From assembly GCF_014203605.1 (NCBI RefSeq), contig NZ_JACHJJ010000008.1:62001-126000 (forward strand): 64,000 bases of DNA, read 5' to 3'. This document shows positions 53,044 to 63,653 of this stretch, piece by piece. Below the pieces are notes generated by a model. That model ran no database searches and had not been told where the DNA came from. It was given only the letters and a program-made list of their open reading frames with translations. Each line of letters starts with the position of its first letter. Position 1 is the stretch's first letter. Source of the DNA: Thiemannella venezuelensis. GTDB taxonomy: Bacteria; Actinomycetota; Actinomycetes; Streptosporangiales; Streptosporangiaceae. Position numbers and translations under genes: made by a program.

Positions 53044-55617
53044 ATGAGCATCGAGGAACTCGACCGGCTGGTGGAGAAGCTGGACCTGGAGCAGAAGGTA
53101 CGGCTGCTCACCGGGGCGAGCGTGTGGCGCACCCGCGCCGAGCCGGCGATCGGGCTGCGGGCCGTCGTCGTCTCCGACGGCCCGGCCGGTGTGCGCGGGG
53201 AGGGGTGGGACGAGCGGAGCACCTCCCTCACCCTGCCCTCCGCGACCGCGCTGGCCGCCACCTGGGACGACGACCTCGTCGAGGGCCTGGGCGGGCTGCT
53301 CGCCGCCGAGGCGCGGCGCAAGGGGGTGCACGTCCTGCTCGCCCCCACGCTCAACCTGCACCGCTCGCCGCTGGGCGGGCGCCACTTCGAGTGCTACTCC
53401 GAGGACCCGCTGCTGACCGGCCGGATCGGCGCCGCCTGCGTCCGCGGCGTCCAGGCGGGCGGGGTGGCCGCCACCGCCAAGCACTACGTCGCCAACGACT
53501 CCGAGACCGAGCGGCTCACCCTCGACGCCCGCGTGGACGAGCGGACCCTGCGCGAGCTGTACCTGGCCCCCTTCGAGGCCGCGGTCGAGGCGGGCGTCTG
53601 GGTCGTCATGTCGGCCTACAACGGGGTGAACGGGACCACGATGTCGGAGAACCCGCTGCTCGCCGACCCGCTCAAGGCGGAGTGGGGGTTCGACGGGGTG
53701 GTCGTCTCCGACTGGGGCGGCGTGCGCTCCACCGCTCCCGCCGCCCGCGCCGCGCAGGATCTCGCGATGCCCGGACCGCGGAGCCCGTGGGGGGAGGCGC
53801 TGGTCGCCGCGGTCCGCACGGGCGAGGTGCCGGAGGCGGCGATCGACGACAAGGTCCGGCGCCTGCTCCTGCTCGCCGCCCGCGTCGGCGCGCTGGACCT
53901 CCGCATCCCGCCCGGCGTCCCGGCCTTCTCCGCGGAACCCGCCACCGCCACCGCCACCGCCACCGCCACCGCCACCGCCACCGCCACCGCCACCGACGAG
54001 CCTGCCTCCTCTCCGGGCCTCACGGCTCCCCCGGACCTGGCCGCTCCCCCGGGCCTCGCCGGGCGGGAGGACCGCGGTCCGGCCCGCGCCCTGCTCCGCC
54101 GGGCCGTCGCGGCGAGCACCGTGCTCCTGCGCAACGAGGGCCCGCTGCTCCCGGTGGAGCCCGCGCGCCTGCGCCGGGTCGCGGTGCTCGGGCCGAACGC
54201 CGCCACCGCCCGGATCCAGGGCGGCGGCAGCGCGGGCGTGTACCCCGCCTCCGCCGTCTCCCCCCTCGACGGCATCCGCGAGGCGCTCTCCGGGATCGCG
54301 GAGGTGGTGCACTCCCCCGGCGTCCACCTCGCCGACCGGCCCGCCCCGCTGCACACGGGCAACGCCCGCAACCCCCGGACCGGCGAGCCCGGCGTCCTGG
54401 TCCGCCTGCTGGACGCCTCCGGCGCGGAACTCCACGCCGAGCACCGGCTGACCGGCCGCATCCTGGAGCCGGCCCGGATCGACGGCGCCGCCGCCGTCGA
54501 GATCCGCGCCCTGCTGACCCCGGACGCCGGCGGACCCTGGGACCTGGCCGTGGCCGGCTGGGGCCGCGTCGTGCTGGAGGCGGACGGCCGCGTCCTGGTG
54601 GACGAGGAGGTGGAGCGGGACACCGACGACCCCGCCACCGTGCACCTGTCCCCGCCGTACCGGCACGCACGGCTCACGACGGCCGCGGGCCGGGACGTGG
54701 AGCTCGTCTCCCGGCGGCGGCTCGACCCGGGCAGCGGGACCGCCTCGGTCCTGGCGGCCGGACCGCCCCGCGGCGGCGACGAGGCGGAGCTGGCCGCCGC
54801 GGTCGGGCTCGCGCGCTCCTGCGACCTGGCCGTCGTGGTGGTGGGCACCACCGAGGAGGTCGAGAGCGAGGGGTTCGACCGCGAGAGCCTGGACCTGCCC
54901 GGCCGCCAGGACGAGCTCGTCCGCGCGGTGGCCGGGGCCTGCCCCGCCACCGTCGTGGTCGTCAACTCGGGCGGCCCCGTCGCCCTGCCGTGGCGCGAGG
55001 AGGCGCCCGCCGTGCTCCTGAGCTGGTTCCCGGGGCAGGAGTACGGGCACGGCCTCGCCGACGTGCTGTTCGGCCGCGCCGAGCCCGGCGGCCGGCTCCC
55101 CACGACCTGGGCGGACCGGGCGCTCGTCTCCACCGTTCCCGAGGCCGGGACGCTCGCCTACGCCGAGGGGCTGGAGATCGGCCACCGCGCCTGGCTGCGG
55201 CGGTCCGAGTCGCCCGCGTACTGGTTCGGGCACGGGCTCGGCTACACGTCCTGGTCCTACGAGGGCATCGCCGTCCCCGGCGAGGCCGCCCCCGGCGGCC
55301 CGCTCCGGGTCCGGGTACGGCTGCGCAACACCGGCGGGCGCGCCGGCCGGGAGACCGTCCAGGTCTACCTGTCCCGGCCGGAGACGGGCGTCACCCGCCC
55401 CGTGCGCTGGCTGGCGGGCTACGCCCCGGCCGAGGCCGGGCCCGGCGAGGCCGTCGAGGTGGCGGTGGACGTCCCCGCGCGGGCCTTCCTGCACTGGTCG
55501 GCCGGGGACCGCGCCTGGCGCGCCGAGGCGGGGGCCTTCACGGTGCTCGCCGGGCGCTCGGCCGCCGACCTGCCGCTGAGCGCCGTGACGGTCCTCTCCG
55601 CGGAGCCGCGGCGCTGA
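53044..55617 (+). CDS. Glycoside hydrolase family 3 beta-glucosidase
   Basis: An 857-residue cytoplasmic enzyme (no signal peptide). The N-terminal barrel has VSDGPAGVRG, LAPTLNLHRSPLGGRHFECYSEDP, KHYVANDSETER and nucleophile Asp223 (GVVVSDWGG). A PA14-like insertion (~445-575) and the C-terminal alpha/beta and fibronectin-like domains (GREDELV.., WFPGQEYGHGLADVLFG, RNTGGRAGRETVQVYLS) complete the family layout. An Ala-Thr repeat at ~300-317 is encoded by nine GCCACC units. AAAGGGA precedes ATG 53044. It hydrolyses imported gluco-oligosaccharides. Confidence 0.92.
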   Translation: MSIEELDRLVEKLDLEQKVRLLTGASVWRTRAEPAIGLRAVVVSDGPAGVRGEGWDERSTSLTLPSATALAATWDDDLVEGLGGLLAAEARRKGVHVLLAPTLNLHRSPLGGRHFECYSEDPLLTGRIGAACVRGVQAGGVAATAKHYVANDSETERLTLDARVDERTLRELYLAPFEAAVEAGVWVVMSAYNGVNGTTMSENPLLADPLKAEWGFDGVVVSDWGGVRSTAPAARAAQDLAMPGPRSPWGEALVAAVRTGEVPEAAIDDKVRRLLLLAARVGALDLRIPPGVPAFSAEPATATATATATATATATATDEPASSPGLTAPPDLAAPPGLAGREDRGPARALLRRAVAASTVLLRNEGPLLPVEPARLRRVAVLGPNAATARIQGGGSAGVYPASAVSPLDGIREALSGIAEVVHSPGVHLADRPAPLHTGNARNPRTGEPGVLVRLLDASGAELHAEHRLTGRILEPARIDGAAAVEIRALLTPDAGGPWDLAVAGWGRVVLEADGRVLVDEEVERDTDDPATVHLSPPYRHARLTTAAGRDVELVSRRRLDPGSGTASVLAAGPPRGGDEAELAAAVGLARSCDLAVVVVGTTEEVESEGFDRESLDLPGRQDELVRAVAGACPATVVVVNSGGPVALPWREEAPAVLLSWFPGQEYGHGLADVLFGRAEPGGRLPTTWADRALVSTVPEAGTLAYAEGLEIGHRAWLRRSESPAYWFGHGLGYTSWSYEGIAVPGEAAPGGPLRVRVRLRNTGGRAGRETVQVYLSRPETGVTRPVRWLAGYAPAEAGPGEAVEVAVDVPARAFLHWSAGDRAWRAEAGAFTVLAGRSAADLPLSAVTVLSAEPRR
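53941..53994 (+). repeat. GCCACC hexanucleotide repeat (9 units) inside the GH3 gene
   Basis: Nine perfect copies encoding (Ala-Thr)9 in the linker between the GH3 barrel and the next domain. Its length can change without a frameshift. Confidence 0.9.
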
Positions 55618-55718
55618 GGGGCGCCCCCGCCGGTCTTCCCGCGCGGATCCCCGCGCCACCGGGCCGCCCGGACGGCGCCGCGGTCGCGTCCGGGCCCGGC
55701 GGCGCGGGGCCGACGCGT

Positions 55719-55734
55719 GGGAGAGCGCTCTCCC
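55719..55734. promoter_or_regulatory. LacI-family operator upstream of lacI-type regulator
   Basis: GGGAGAGCGCTCTCCC, overlapping the expected -35 position of the promoter with TATAAA at 55742. This indicates autoregulation. Confidence 0.85.
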
Positions 55735-55741
55735 GCTATGC

Positions 55742-55747
55742 TATAAA
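55742..55747 (+). promoter_or_regulatory. -10 box TATAAA of the LacI-type gene, leaderless arrangement
   Basis: TATAAA ends 7 bases before the ATG at 55755, about where transcription should begin. No ribosome site is present. Confidence 0.5.
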
Positions 55748-55754
55748 GATCTGC

Positions 55755-56804
55755 ATGAACGATGGCCTCCCGCACGCGGCGGGACCCCCTACCTTGGAGG
55801 ACGTGGCTCGGGCGGCGGGAGTCTCCCGCGCCACGGTCTCCCGCGTGATCAACGGGATCCGCAACGTCGATCCCGCGATCCAGGAGAGGGTCAGGCAGGC
55901 GATCGCCCTCACCGGCTACGCCCCCAACCAGGCCGCGCGCTCGCTGGTCACCCGGCGGACGGGCGTGATCGCGCTGATCGCCTCCGGGGCCGGCAGCGGT
56001 GAGGAGAACCCGTTTCCCGGCCAGATCTTCGCCGACCCGTTCTTCGGGCGCGTCGCCGGAGGCGTCGTCGGCCACCTGCGCCCGCTGGGCGTGCATCCCG
56101 TCCTGATGTTCGCCGACACCCTGGAGAGCCGCGACCAGATCATCAGCTTCCTCCGCCAGGGCAACGCCGACGGGGCCATCCTGATCTCCATCAGCGCCGG
56201 GGACACGCTGCCCAAGCTGCTGGCGGACGCCTCGCTGCCCGCCGTGCTCTTCGCCAGGCCGGTCCGGCCGATCCCCATCAGCTACGTCGACGTCGCGCAC
56301 CGGACCGGGGGCAAGCTGGCCGCCGACCACCTCGTCGCCCGCGGCTGCCGCCGGCTGGCCACCATCTCCGGCCCGCTCGACCTGCCCGCCAGCCAGGACC
56401 GCCTGGCGGGCTTCCAGGAGGCGATGGCCGTCCACGGCCACCCCTACATCCCCTGCGCCGAGGGCAACTTCACCTTCGCCAGCGGCGAGGCCGCGATGGA
56501 GCGGCTGCTGGCCGAGCACCCCGGCATCGACGGGGTCTTCGTCGCCAACGACGTGATGGCCCAGGGCGCCCTGGGCGTGCTGGGCCATCACGGGCGCCGG
56601 GTGCCCGGCGACGTGGCCGTGGTGGGCTTCGACGACAGCAGCGCGGCCCTGGCCTGCCGCCCGCCGCTCACCACCGTCCGCCACCCTATCGAGGACATGG
56701 CGGCCGAGATGGCGCGGCTGCTGCTGGCCCACATCGAGCAGCCGGACCTCCCGGTGACCTCGCGGATCTTCGAACCCATCCTGGTGGTCCGGGAGTCGGC
56801 CTGA
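55755..56804 (+). CDS. LacI-family regulator of the glucan regulon
   Basis: A 349-residue repressor. The helix-turn-helix with hinge is at ~13-60 (TLEDVARAAGVSRATVSRVINGIRNVDPAIQERVRQAIALTGYAPNQAARSL). A periplasmic-binding-like sugar-sensing domain follows, with the family's DGVFVANDVMAQGALGVL and VPGDVAVVGFDDSSAALACRPPLTTVRHP. The identical palindromes before this gene, GH3, GH16-GH2, DUF1996 and the ABC importer identify its probable targets; the core resembles CebR-type sites. The inducer is presumably a short glucan. Confidence 0.93.
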   Translation: MNDGLPHAAGPPTLEDVARAAGVSRATVSRVINGIRNVDPAIQERVRQAIALTGYAPNQAARSLVTRRTGVIALIASGAGSGEENPFPGQIFADPFFGRVAGGVVGHLRPLGVHPVLMFADTLESRDQIISFLRQGNADGAILISISAGDTLPKLLADASLPAVLFARPVRPIPISYVDVAHRTGGKLAADHLVARGCRRLATISGPLDLPASQDRLAGFQEAMAVHGHPYIPCAEGNFTFASGEAAMERLLAEHPGIDGVFVANDVMAQGALGVLGHHGRRVPGDVAVVGFDDSSAALACRPPLTTVRHPIEDMAAEMARLLLAHIEQPDLPVTSRIFEPILVVRESA

Positions 56805-56943
56805 TCCCGCGGCCGCCGTACCCGGGGGCACCGGCCGCGGGCGCGCGGCGGGGCCCGCCCCGCCCCGCCGGGCCCCGCACGCGGGGAGGCCCCGCCGCCG
56901 TGCGGGGCCTGGCGGGGACCGGTCCGCACCGGTCCCGCGGCGG

Positions 56944-58287
<1,344 letters not shown>

Positions 58288-58304
58288 GAATGGAGTCTCC
58301 TTGC

Positions 58305-59144
58305 TCACTTGACCGCGCCCGCGGTCAGTCCTTGTACGAGATAGCGCTGCAGCAGCAGGAAACCGGTGACCACGGGGACGCTGACCACCAGCGAGGCGGC
58401 CATCACCTGGTTCCAGTAGACGTCGTTCTGCGTGGCGTAGCCCTGCAGCCCGACGGCCAGGGTGCGGGTGCTCTCGTCGGTCATCACCGACGCGAAGAGC
58501 ACCTCGCCCCACGACGTCATGAAGGCGTAGATGGTGACCGCCACGATGCCGGGCATCGCGGCGGGGATGACCACCCGGAGCAGCGCTCCGAGCGGCCCGC
58601 TCCCGTCGACCTGGGCGGCCTCGTCCAGCGCCGTGGGGATGGAGTCGAGATAGCCGACCAGCATCCAGATGGCGAACGGCAGGGAGAAGGTCAGGTAGGT
58701 GATGATCAGCCCGGTACGGCTGGCGGACAGCTCCAGGCCGATGAGGTCGCCCAGGTTCGCGAAGATCATGAACAGCGGGAGCAGGAACAGGATCCCGGGG
58801 AACATCTGGGTGGACAGCACCGTGATGGAGAAGACCTTCCGGCCGGGGAAGCGGTACCGGCTGATCGCGTACGCGGCGAAGATCGCCACCGCCACCGACG
58901 CCACGGAGGCGACGGACGCCACGATCAGGCTGTTGACGAAGTAGTGGGCCAGCGGCACGGTCCGCCACATGTCGAAGAACGGCTGCAGGGTGACCGTGGT
59001 GGGGATCCAGGAGAAGTCGCCCTGCACGTCCCCGAGCGGTTTGACGGCGGAGGTCGCCATCACGTAGAGCGGGACGAGCGTGAACAGGCCGAGAGAGCCG
59101 AGGCCGATCCAGCGGGCCCAGGGCAGCCAGCGGGGCTCACGCAT
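58305..59144 (-). CDS. Oligosaccharide ABC transporter permease, MalG type
   Basis: A 279-residue inner-membrane protein with six helices and the EAA loop [29 protein letters not shown]. It overlaps the MalF-type gene by eight bases. With the binding protein and partner permease it imports the glucan fragment. The ATPase is not encoded nearby. Confidence 0.92.
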   Translation of the reverse strand: MREPRWLPWARWIGLGSLGLFTLVPLYVMATSAVKPLGDVQGDFSWIPTTVTLQPFFDMWRTVPLAHYFVNSLIVASVASVASVAVAIFAAYAISRYRFPGRKVFSITVLSTQMFPGILFLLPLFMIFANLGDLIGLELSASRTGLIITYLTFSLPFAIWMLVGYLDSIPTALDEAAQVDGSGPLGALLRVVIPAAMPGIVAVTIYAFMTSWGEVLFASVMTDESTRTLAVGLQGYATQNDVYWNQVMAASLVVSVPVVTGFLLLQRYLVQGLTAGAVK

Positions 59145-60156
59145 GGCTCCTCCTGCGGGAGGTCGCCATCAGGTACACCGCGGTCACCAGCAGCAGGAAC
59201 AGCAGCAGGAGCACCGACATCGCCGAGCCCGAGCCGAAGTTCCAGGTGACGAAGGAGCTCTGGTAGATGTGGATGGAGATCAGGTCCGCCTCTTCCGGAG
59301 CCGACTTGCCGAACAGCACGTAGGGCGTGTTGAAGTCGTTGAAGGTCCACAGGAACAGCACCAGCACGAGGACCTGGTTGACCGGGCGCAGCATGGGCAG
59401 CGTGATCGAGCGCAGCTGCTTCCACCAGCCGGCCCCGTCGATCGCGGAGGCCTCGTAGAGGTCCGACGGGATGTTCTGCAGCGCGGCCATGAGCATCAGG
59501 AAGGCGAACGGCCAGGTCCGCCAGACGTAGGTCACCAGCAGGGCGACGAAGCTGTTGCCGCCGATGAGCCAGAACGGGCGGTCGTCCGCCAGGCCGAGCT
59601 GGTCGACCAGGACGTGGTTGACCATGCCCGAGTCCCGCTGGAACATGAAGCTCCAGGTGATCACCGCGGCGTAGGCGGGCAGCGCGTAGGGGACCAGGAA
59701 CAGGGTGCGCAGCAGCCCGCGCCCGCGGAAGCTGCCCTGCATCAGCACGGCTCCGGTGGTCCCCAGCAGCCAGGACAGGCCGATCGCCAGCAGGGTGAAG
59801 ACGACGGTCACCGTGAAGGAGTGGAGCAGTCCGCGGCCCACCGCGGAGTCGAAGTCCACCGCGATCTCGTAGTTGGCCAGGCCCGCGCCGGGGGCCGCGC
59901 TCCAGTTGCGGATGAAGAACTGGGTGAGCTTCAGGAAGCTCATCGCGATGCCGACCAGCATCGGCACCAGGTGGATGAGGAGCTCCAACAGGATCGCCGG
60001 GAGGATCAGCAGGTACGGCAGGCCGAGGCGGCGCAGCCGTACCGGGATCAGTGCGGTGACCCGGGCCAGGCCCCTCCTCCCCGGCCGCGGCGGGCCGCCG
60101 CCCGGCGACCGGGCCCCGCGCCGCGCGCCGGGGCGGGGCGTGGTGGACACGACCAT
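59137..60156 (-). CDS. Oligosaccharide ABC transporter permease, MalF type
   Basis: A 339-residue permease. A long basic, Pro/Gly-rich cytoplasmic N-terminus (~40 residues) precedes six membrane helices; the EAA loop is DLYEASAIDGAGWWKQLRSITLPMLRPV. AGGAGAACG precedes the ATG. It lies 167 bp downstream of the binding-protein gene, the usual order. Confidence 0.92.
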   Translation of the reverse strand: MVVSTTPRPGARRGARSPGGGPPRPGRRGLARVTALIPVRLRRLGLPYLLILPAILLELLIHLVPMLVGIAMSFLKLTQFFIRNWSAAPGAGLANYEIAVDFDSAVGRGLLHSFTVTVVFTLLAIGLSWLLGTTGAVLMQGSFRGRGLLRTLFLVPYALPAYAAVITWSFMFQRDSGMVNHVLVDQLGLADDRPFWLIGGNSFVALLVTYVWRTWPFAFLMLMAALQNIPSDLYEASAIDGAGWWKQLRSITLPMLRPVNQVLVLVLFLWTFNDFNTPYVLFGKSAPEEADLISIHIYQSSFVTWNFGSGSAMSVLLLLFLLLVTAVYLMATSRRRSHA

Positions 60157-60323
60157 CGTTCTCCTATCGAGGGGACTGCCGGTTCGCCGGCGGGGGAAAT
60201 CGCTTCGCTGTCATGGGTCCGCGCCGGGAGCGGCTCCGCGTGCGCAACGGCCGGGACGGCCGGAGGGGGAGGTCCGGCGCGGGGCCGGGCGGGGCACACC
60301 GCCCGGCCCCGCGGCCGGGCGGG

Positions 60324-61643
60324 TCAGCTGCCCGCCTGCATCTTCTCGTTCGCCTCGGTCAGCTTCGCCTTGATGTGCTCCTCGGTGACCGGCTTGCCGC
60401 TGGCCACGTCCGCGAAGAGCTGGTTCATCGCGGTGCCGACCAGCGTCTCGAACTGGCTCTCCTCGGGCACCTGGGGAAGGGGCGCCGCGGTGGTGGCGAG
60501 GATCTGCTGGAAGGCCTTGATGTGCTCGCTCTGGAACGCCGGGTCGTCGTAGGCGTCGGTGACGGTGGGCAGCGAGCCGTACGCCTTGTTGAGGTTCTGC
60601 TGCGTCTGCTTGCTCGTCATGAACGTGACGAAGTCGGCGGCGGCGTCCTGGCTCTCGGAGTGCTTGAAGATCGCCAGGTTGATGCCGGCCACCATGCCGT
60701 TGACCTGCTTGCCGCCCTGGCTCGGGTCCGGGAGCGGGATGGGGGCGACGCCGTAGTCCTCATCGCTCATGCCGGCCGCCTTCGCCGAGGAGGCGATGGA
60801 CTGCCACAGCAGCATCCCGGCCTTGCCGGAGGTGAAGTCCTGGACCGCCTGGGTGCCGTTGGCGTACTCCGCGTTGCTCGGGTTGACGATCTTGTGGACC
60901 GCCATCAGGTCGAGGAACTGCTTGGTCGCGGCGACCTGCTTGTCGGAGTCGAACTGCGGCTTGCCGGAGGAGTCGAACAGCTCGGAACCGTGCTGCTGGC
61001 CGAAGATGAACGCGTGGTGGGCGTTCTCGCTGACGCTGGCGCCCTCCACGGCCAGGCCCCACTTGCCGTCCTTGGTGAGCTTCTTGCCGGTGGCGATGAG
61101 CTCGTCCCAGGTCTTCGGCGGGGCCTCGATGCCCGCCTCGGCGAACATCTTCTTGTTGTAGATCAGGCCGTAGGTCATGCCGTAGATCGGGACCGCGGTG
61201 GGCGGCTGCCCCTGCGCCCCGGTCGCGGCGAGGCTCGGGCCGAGGAAGCGCTCCTTGCCGCCGACCTTGGCCAGCAGCTGGTCGTCGAAGGGCACGAAGG
61301 CGCCGGTGGCCTGCAGCGAGGCCGACCAGGTGTTGCCGATGTTGACCACGTCCGGGCCCTTGCCCGAGGTCGTGGCGGCGAGGATCCGGTTGAGCAGGTC
61401 GGACCAGGGCACCACCTCGACGTTCACCTTGATGCCGGTCTCCTTCTCGAACCGGGCGAGCTCGGGCTTGAGCACCTCCGCGTCGGCCTCCAGGCTGGGG
61501 CCCTGGTTGGAGGCCCAGTACGTGAGCGTCTTGGGCGCGGCGGCCTCCTCCTTGACTCCTCCGTCGTCGCCGCCGCAGGCGGCGAGGGAGGTGGAGACGG
61601 CGAGCAGGAGCGCCCCTGCCTTGACGAGACTGCGCATACGCAT
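60324..61643 (-). CDS. Oligosaccharide-binding lipoprotein of ABC importer
   Basis: A 439-residue family-1 extracellular solute-binding protein. The lipoprotein signal ends in SLAAC. TLTYWASNQGPSLEADAEVLKPELARFEKETGIKVNVEVVPW and GKGPDVVNIGNTWSASLQATGAFVPFDDQL are typical of sugar-binding proteins. It is first in the operon, with several LacI-type sites in the 537 bp upstream. Substrate inferred: a beta-glucan oligosaccharide. Confidence 0.92.
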   Translation of the reverse strand: MRMRSLVKAGALLLAVSTSLAACGGDDGGVKEEAAAPKTLTYWASNQGPSLEADAEVLKPELARFEKETGIKVNVEVVPWSDLLNRILAATTSGKGPDVVNIGNTWSASLQATGAFVPFDDQLLAKVGGKERFLGPSLAATGAQGQPPTAVPIYGMTYGLIYNKKMFAEAGIEAPPKTWDELIATGKKLTKDGKWGLAVEGASVSENAHHAFIFGQQHGSELFDSSGKPQFDSDKQVAATKQFLDLMAVHKIVNPSNAEYANGTQAVQDFTSGKAGMLLWQSIASSAKAAGMSDEDYGVAPIPLPDPSQGGKQVNGMVAGINLAIFKHSESQDAAADFVTFMTSKQTQQNLNKAYGSLPTVTDAYDDPAFQSEHIKAFQQILATTAAPLPQVPEESQFETLVGTAMNQLFADVASGKPVTEEHIKAKLTEANEKMQAGS

Positions 61644-61803
61644 GGTGGTTCCTAGGGGGTAGGTAAGGGGGTGTCGGCGGTCGTGCCGCCGGCGCCGCCG
61701 GCGTTGTCACCGCCGGGGACGTCCGCGACCGCGGGGGCATCAGGGCGGGGACCCGGGGAGCGGGGGTTGCCCATGAAGTCCTCCCGGGTCTGCCGTCCGA
61801 CGT

Positions 61804-61823
61804 TTTGGAGAGCGCTCTCCAAA
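61804..61823. promoter_or_regulatory. LacI-family operator upstream of the binding-protein gene
   Basis: A fully symmetrical 20-bp site, TTTGGAGAGCGCTCTCCAAA, the longest palindrome of the set, 160 bp before the ATG. Confidence 0.88.
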
Positions 61824-61848
61824 GAGAGTCGGTCACAGACCGGTTTCC

Positions 61849-61854
61849 TGTCAA
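61849..61854 (-). promoter_or_regulatory. -35-like TTGACA for the importer operon
   Basis: TTGACA on the minus strand, 28 bases from the operator core at 61807-61820, the same spacing as at the DUF1996 gene. Confidence 0.4.
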
Positions 61855-61939
61855 CAATCCCCGGGTAACGATCACCGTTATAACCGCCGGGGATTGGCTT
61901 CGGCTTACATAATCGCTGTTCAGAGGGATGTCGGCTTTT

Positions 61940-61953
61940 GGAGAGCGCTCACC
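61940..61953. promoter_or_regulatory. Degenerate LacI-type site
   Basis: GGAGAGCGCTCACC, one mismatch from the perfect palindrome. Confidence 0.55.
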
Positions 61954-62084
61954 GTCCGCGCGCCGCCGAGAGCGCCCCCGCCTGACGGACTCACGCGCGA
62001 CCGGAGAAACCCCTGCGGATGGGGGCCCTACCGCATCCGGGCACCGCCGCCACGGCTCTCTCGCCGGACTCGGGGGGGTGAACC

Positions 62085-62098
62085 GGAGAACGCTCTCC
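62085..62098. promoter_or_regulatory. Degenerate LacI-type site
   Basis: GGAGAACGCTCTCC, one mismatch from the perfect palindrome. Confidence 0.55.
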
Positions 62099-62126
62099 AA
62101 CGAGGCCCGCACGCACGGGATCCGTT

Positions 62127-62140
62127 GAAGAGCGTTCTCC
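62127..62140. promoter_or_regulatory. Degenerate LacI-type site
   Basis: GAAGAGCGTTCTCC, two mismatches, 42 bp (four helical turns) from the previous site. Confidence 0.5.
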
Positions 62141-62180
62141 GCTGTGCCGGAAGGCACCGCGGGAGGGGCCGGGGGCCGGG

Positions 62181-63653
62181 TTACACGACCTCGAAGTTGG
62201 CCATCATGGCCATGTCCTCGTGTTCGAGGTTGTGGCAGTGCATGACGTACCGGCCGCGGTAGCCGGTGAACCTCGTGATGATCTCGACGGTCTGCACCTC
62301 GCGCAGCTCCACCGTGTCCTTCCACTCCGGCGGTCCCGCCGGGCGCTCGCCGTTGACGGACAGCACCTGGAAGTGCGCCAGGTGCAGGTGCACGGGGTGG
62401 GCGACGTCGCTGGTCAGACGCCAGATCTCGGTGTCGCCCAGGCGGGGGCGGGCCTCGACGCGGCGGGTGTCGAAGGGGCGGTCGTTGACCAGCCATCCCG
62501 TGCCGCCGTGCAGGCTCCCGCCGGTGAACGCGAAGTCCCTCGTCACCGCGGCCTTCGCCGGGTCCAGCCGCTCGATCCGCGAGAGCGTCTCCGGGATCGC
62601 CGAGTCGTCGCGCGCGTCCCCGCCGACGGCGAAGCGCATCACCCTGCCCTGCGGGCCCTCCCCGGCGAGGTTGCGCAGCTCCACCAGGTCTCCGGCCCGG
62701 TAGGCCGAGAAGTCCACGACCACGTCCGCCCGCTCCCCCGGCGCGAGCCGTACCCGCCGCAGCCTCCGCGGCGCCGCGAGCAGGCCGCCGTCGCCGCCGA
62801 TCTGCACGATCGTCCCGCCCGGCGCGAGCGCGAACTCGTACGGCCGGGCGTTGGAGCCGTTGAGCAGCCGGAAGCGGTAGCGGGCCCGCTCCACGCGCAG
62901 TTCGGGCCAGGGCGCGCCGTTGACCAGGATGACGTCGCCCAGCACCCCGCCCATGTACGCCTCGCGCACACCGGGCCGGTCCGCGAGCCCGGGGTAGGGC
63001 ATCGAGCCGTCCTCGGCGAACGACCGGTCGCAGACCATCAGCGGGACGTCGCGCTCGCCCTCCGGCAGCGGGAGCGCGTCCTCCTCGTCGTCGCGCACCA
63101 GGAAGAAGCCCGCCAGCCCGCGCCACACCTGCTGCCCGGTGTAGTCCATGCGGTGGTCGTGGTACCAGAGCGTGGCCGCCCGCTGGTCGAGCGGGAACGT
63201 GTAGTCCTTCCGCGCGCCCGGCCGCACCAGGTCGGTCGGGTAGCCGTCGGACTCCGGCGGGGTCCTGCCCCCGTGCAGGTGCGTCACCGTCGGCACGCCG
63301 AGCCCGTTGGAGACCCGCACGACGGTCTCGCGCCCGCTCCGCGCCTCGATCGTCGGACCGGGGAAGCTCCCGCCGTACCCCCAGACCGGGGTGCGCAGGC
63401 CGGGCAGGATCTCCACCTCGGCCGCGCGCTGGACCAGCTCGTAGTGGTCGGCCGTGCCGTCGGTCCGGTACGGCCTGGCGACCTCGGGCAGCGGGAGCGG
63501 CACGGTGAACGGCGCGGGCAGCGGCGCGGTGCTCGGCAGCAGCCTGGGCTGCGGGGTCCCGGTGAGCAGGGAGCAGCCGGAGGCTCCGGACACGGCGGCG
63601 GCCGCCGCCCCCAGGCCGAGCAGGCGCAGCGCCTGCCGTCTGGTCATCGTCAT
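62181..63653 (-). CDS. Tat-exported multicopper oxidase
   Basis: A 490-residue oxidase with three cupredoxin domains. The Tat-type signal TRRQALRLLGLGAAAAAVSGASGC ends in a possible lipobox. All four copper motifs are present: THLHGG, WYHDHRMDY, HPVHLHLAHFQV and HCHNLEHEDMAMM (type 1 Cys, His and Met). It resembles CueO/CotA-type oxidases acting on Cu(I), phenolics or bilirubin. ATG 63653 overlaps the stop of the small membrane protein upstream (ATGA). Confidence 0.92.
   Translation of the reverse strand: MTMTRRQALRLLGLGAAAAAVSGASGCSLLTGTPQPRLLPSTAPLPAPFTVPLPLPEVARPYRTDGTADHYELVQRAAEVEILPGLRTPVWGYGGSFPGPTIEARSGRETVVRVSNGLGVPTVTHLHGGRTPPESDGYPTDLVRPGARKDYTFPLDQRAATLWYHDHRMDYTGQQVWRGLAGFFLVRDDEEDALPLPEGERDVPLMVCDRSFAEDGSMPYPGLADRPGVREAYMGGVLGDVILVNGAPWPELRVERARYRFRLLNGSNARPYEFALAPGGTIVQIGGDGGLLAAPRRLRRVRLAPGERADVVVDFSAYRAGDLVELRNLAGEGPQGRVMRFAVGGDARDDSAIPETLSRIERLDPAKAAVTRDFAFTGGSLHGGTGWLVNDRPFDTRRVEARPRLGDTEIWRLTSDVAHPVHLHLAHFQVLSVNGERPAGPPEWKDTVELREVQTVEIITRFTGYRGRYVMHCHNLEHEDMAMMANFEVV

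Larger units (their letters stand above)
61644..62180. other. Gene-free control region of the importer operon
   Basis: 537 bp with one perfect and three imperfect LacI-type palindromes (listed separately), a minus-strand TTGACA at 61849-61854 and AT-richer DNA near 61855-61920. No credible gene. Confidence 0.7.

Noticed and set aside
53124-55754. A plus-strand frame upstream of and in phase with the LacI-type gene
   Set aside because: It is the out-of-frame shadow of the GH3 gene; the LacI helix-turn-helix begins just after ATG 55755.
58877-58910. GCCACC-like stretch in the MalG-type permease gene compared with the GH3 microsatellite
   Set aside because: Only short imperfect similarity (the codons for repeated Val/Ala/Ser); not a repeat array.
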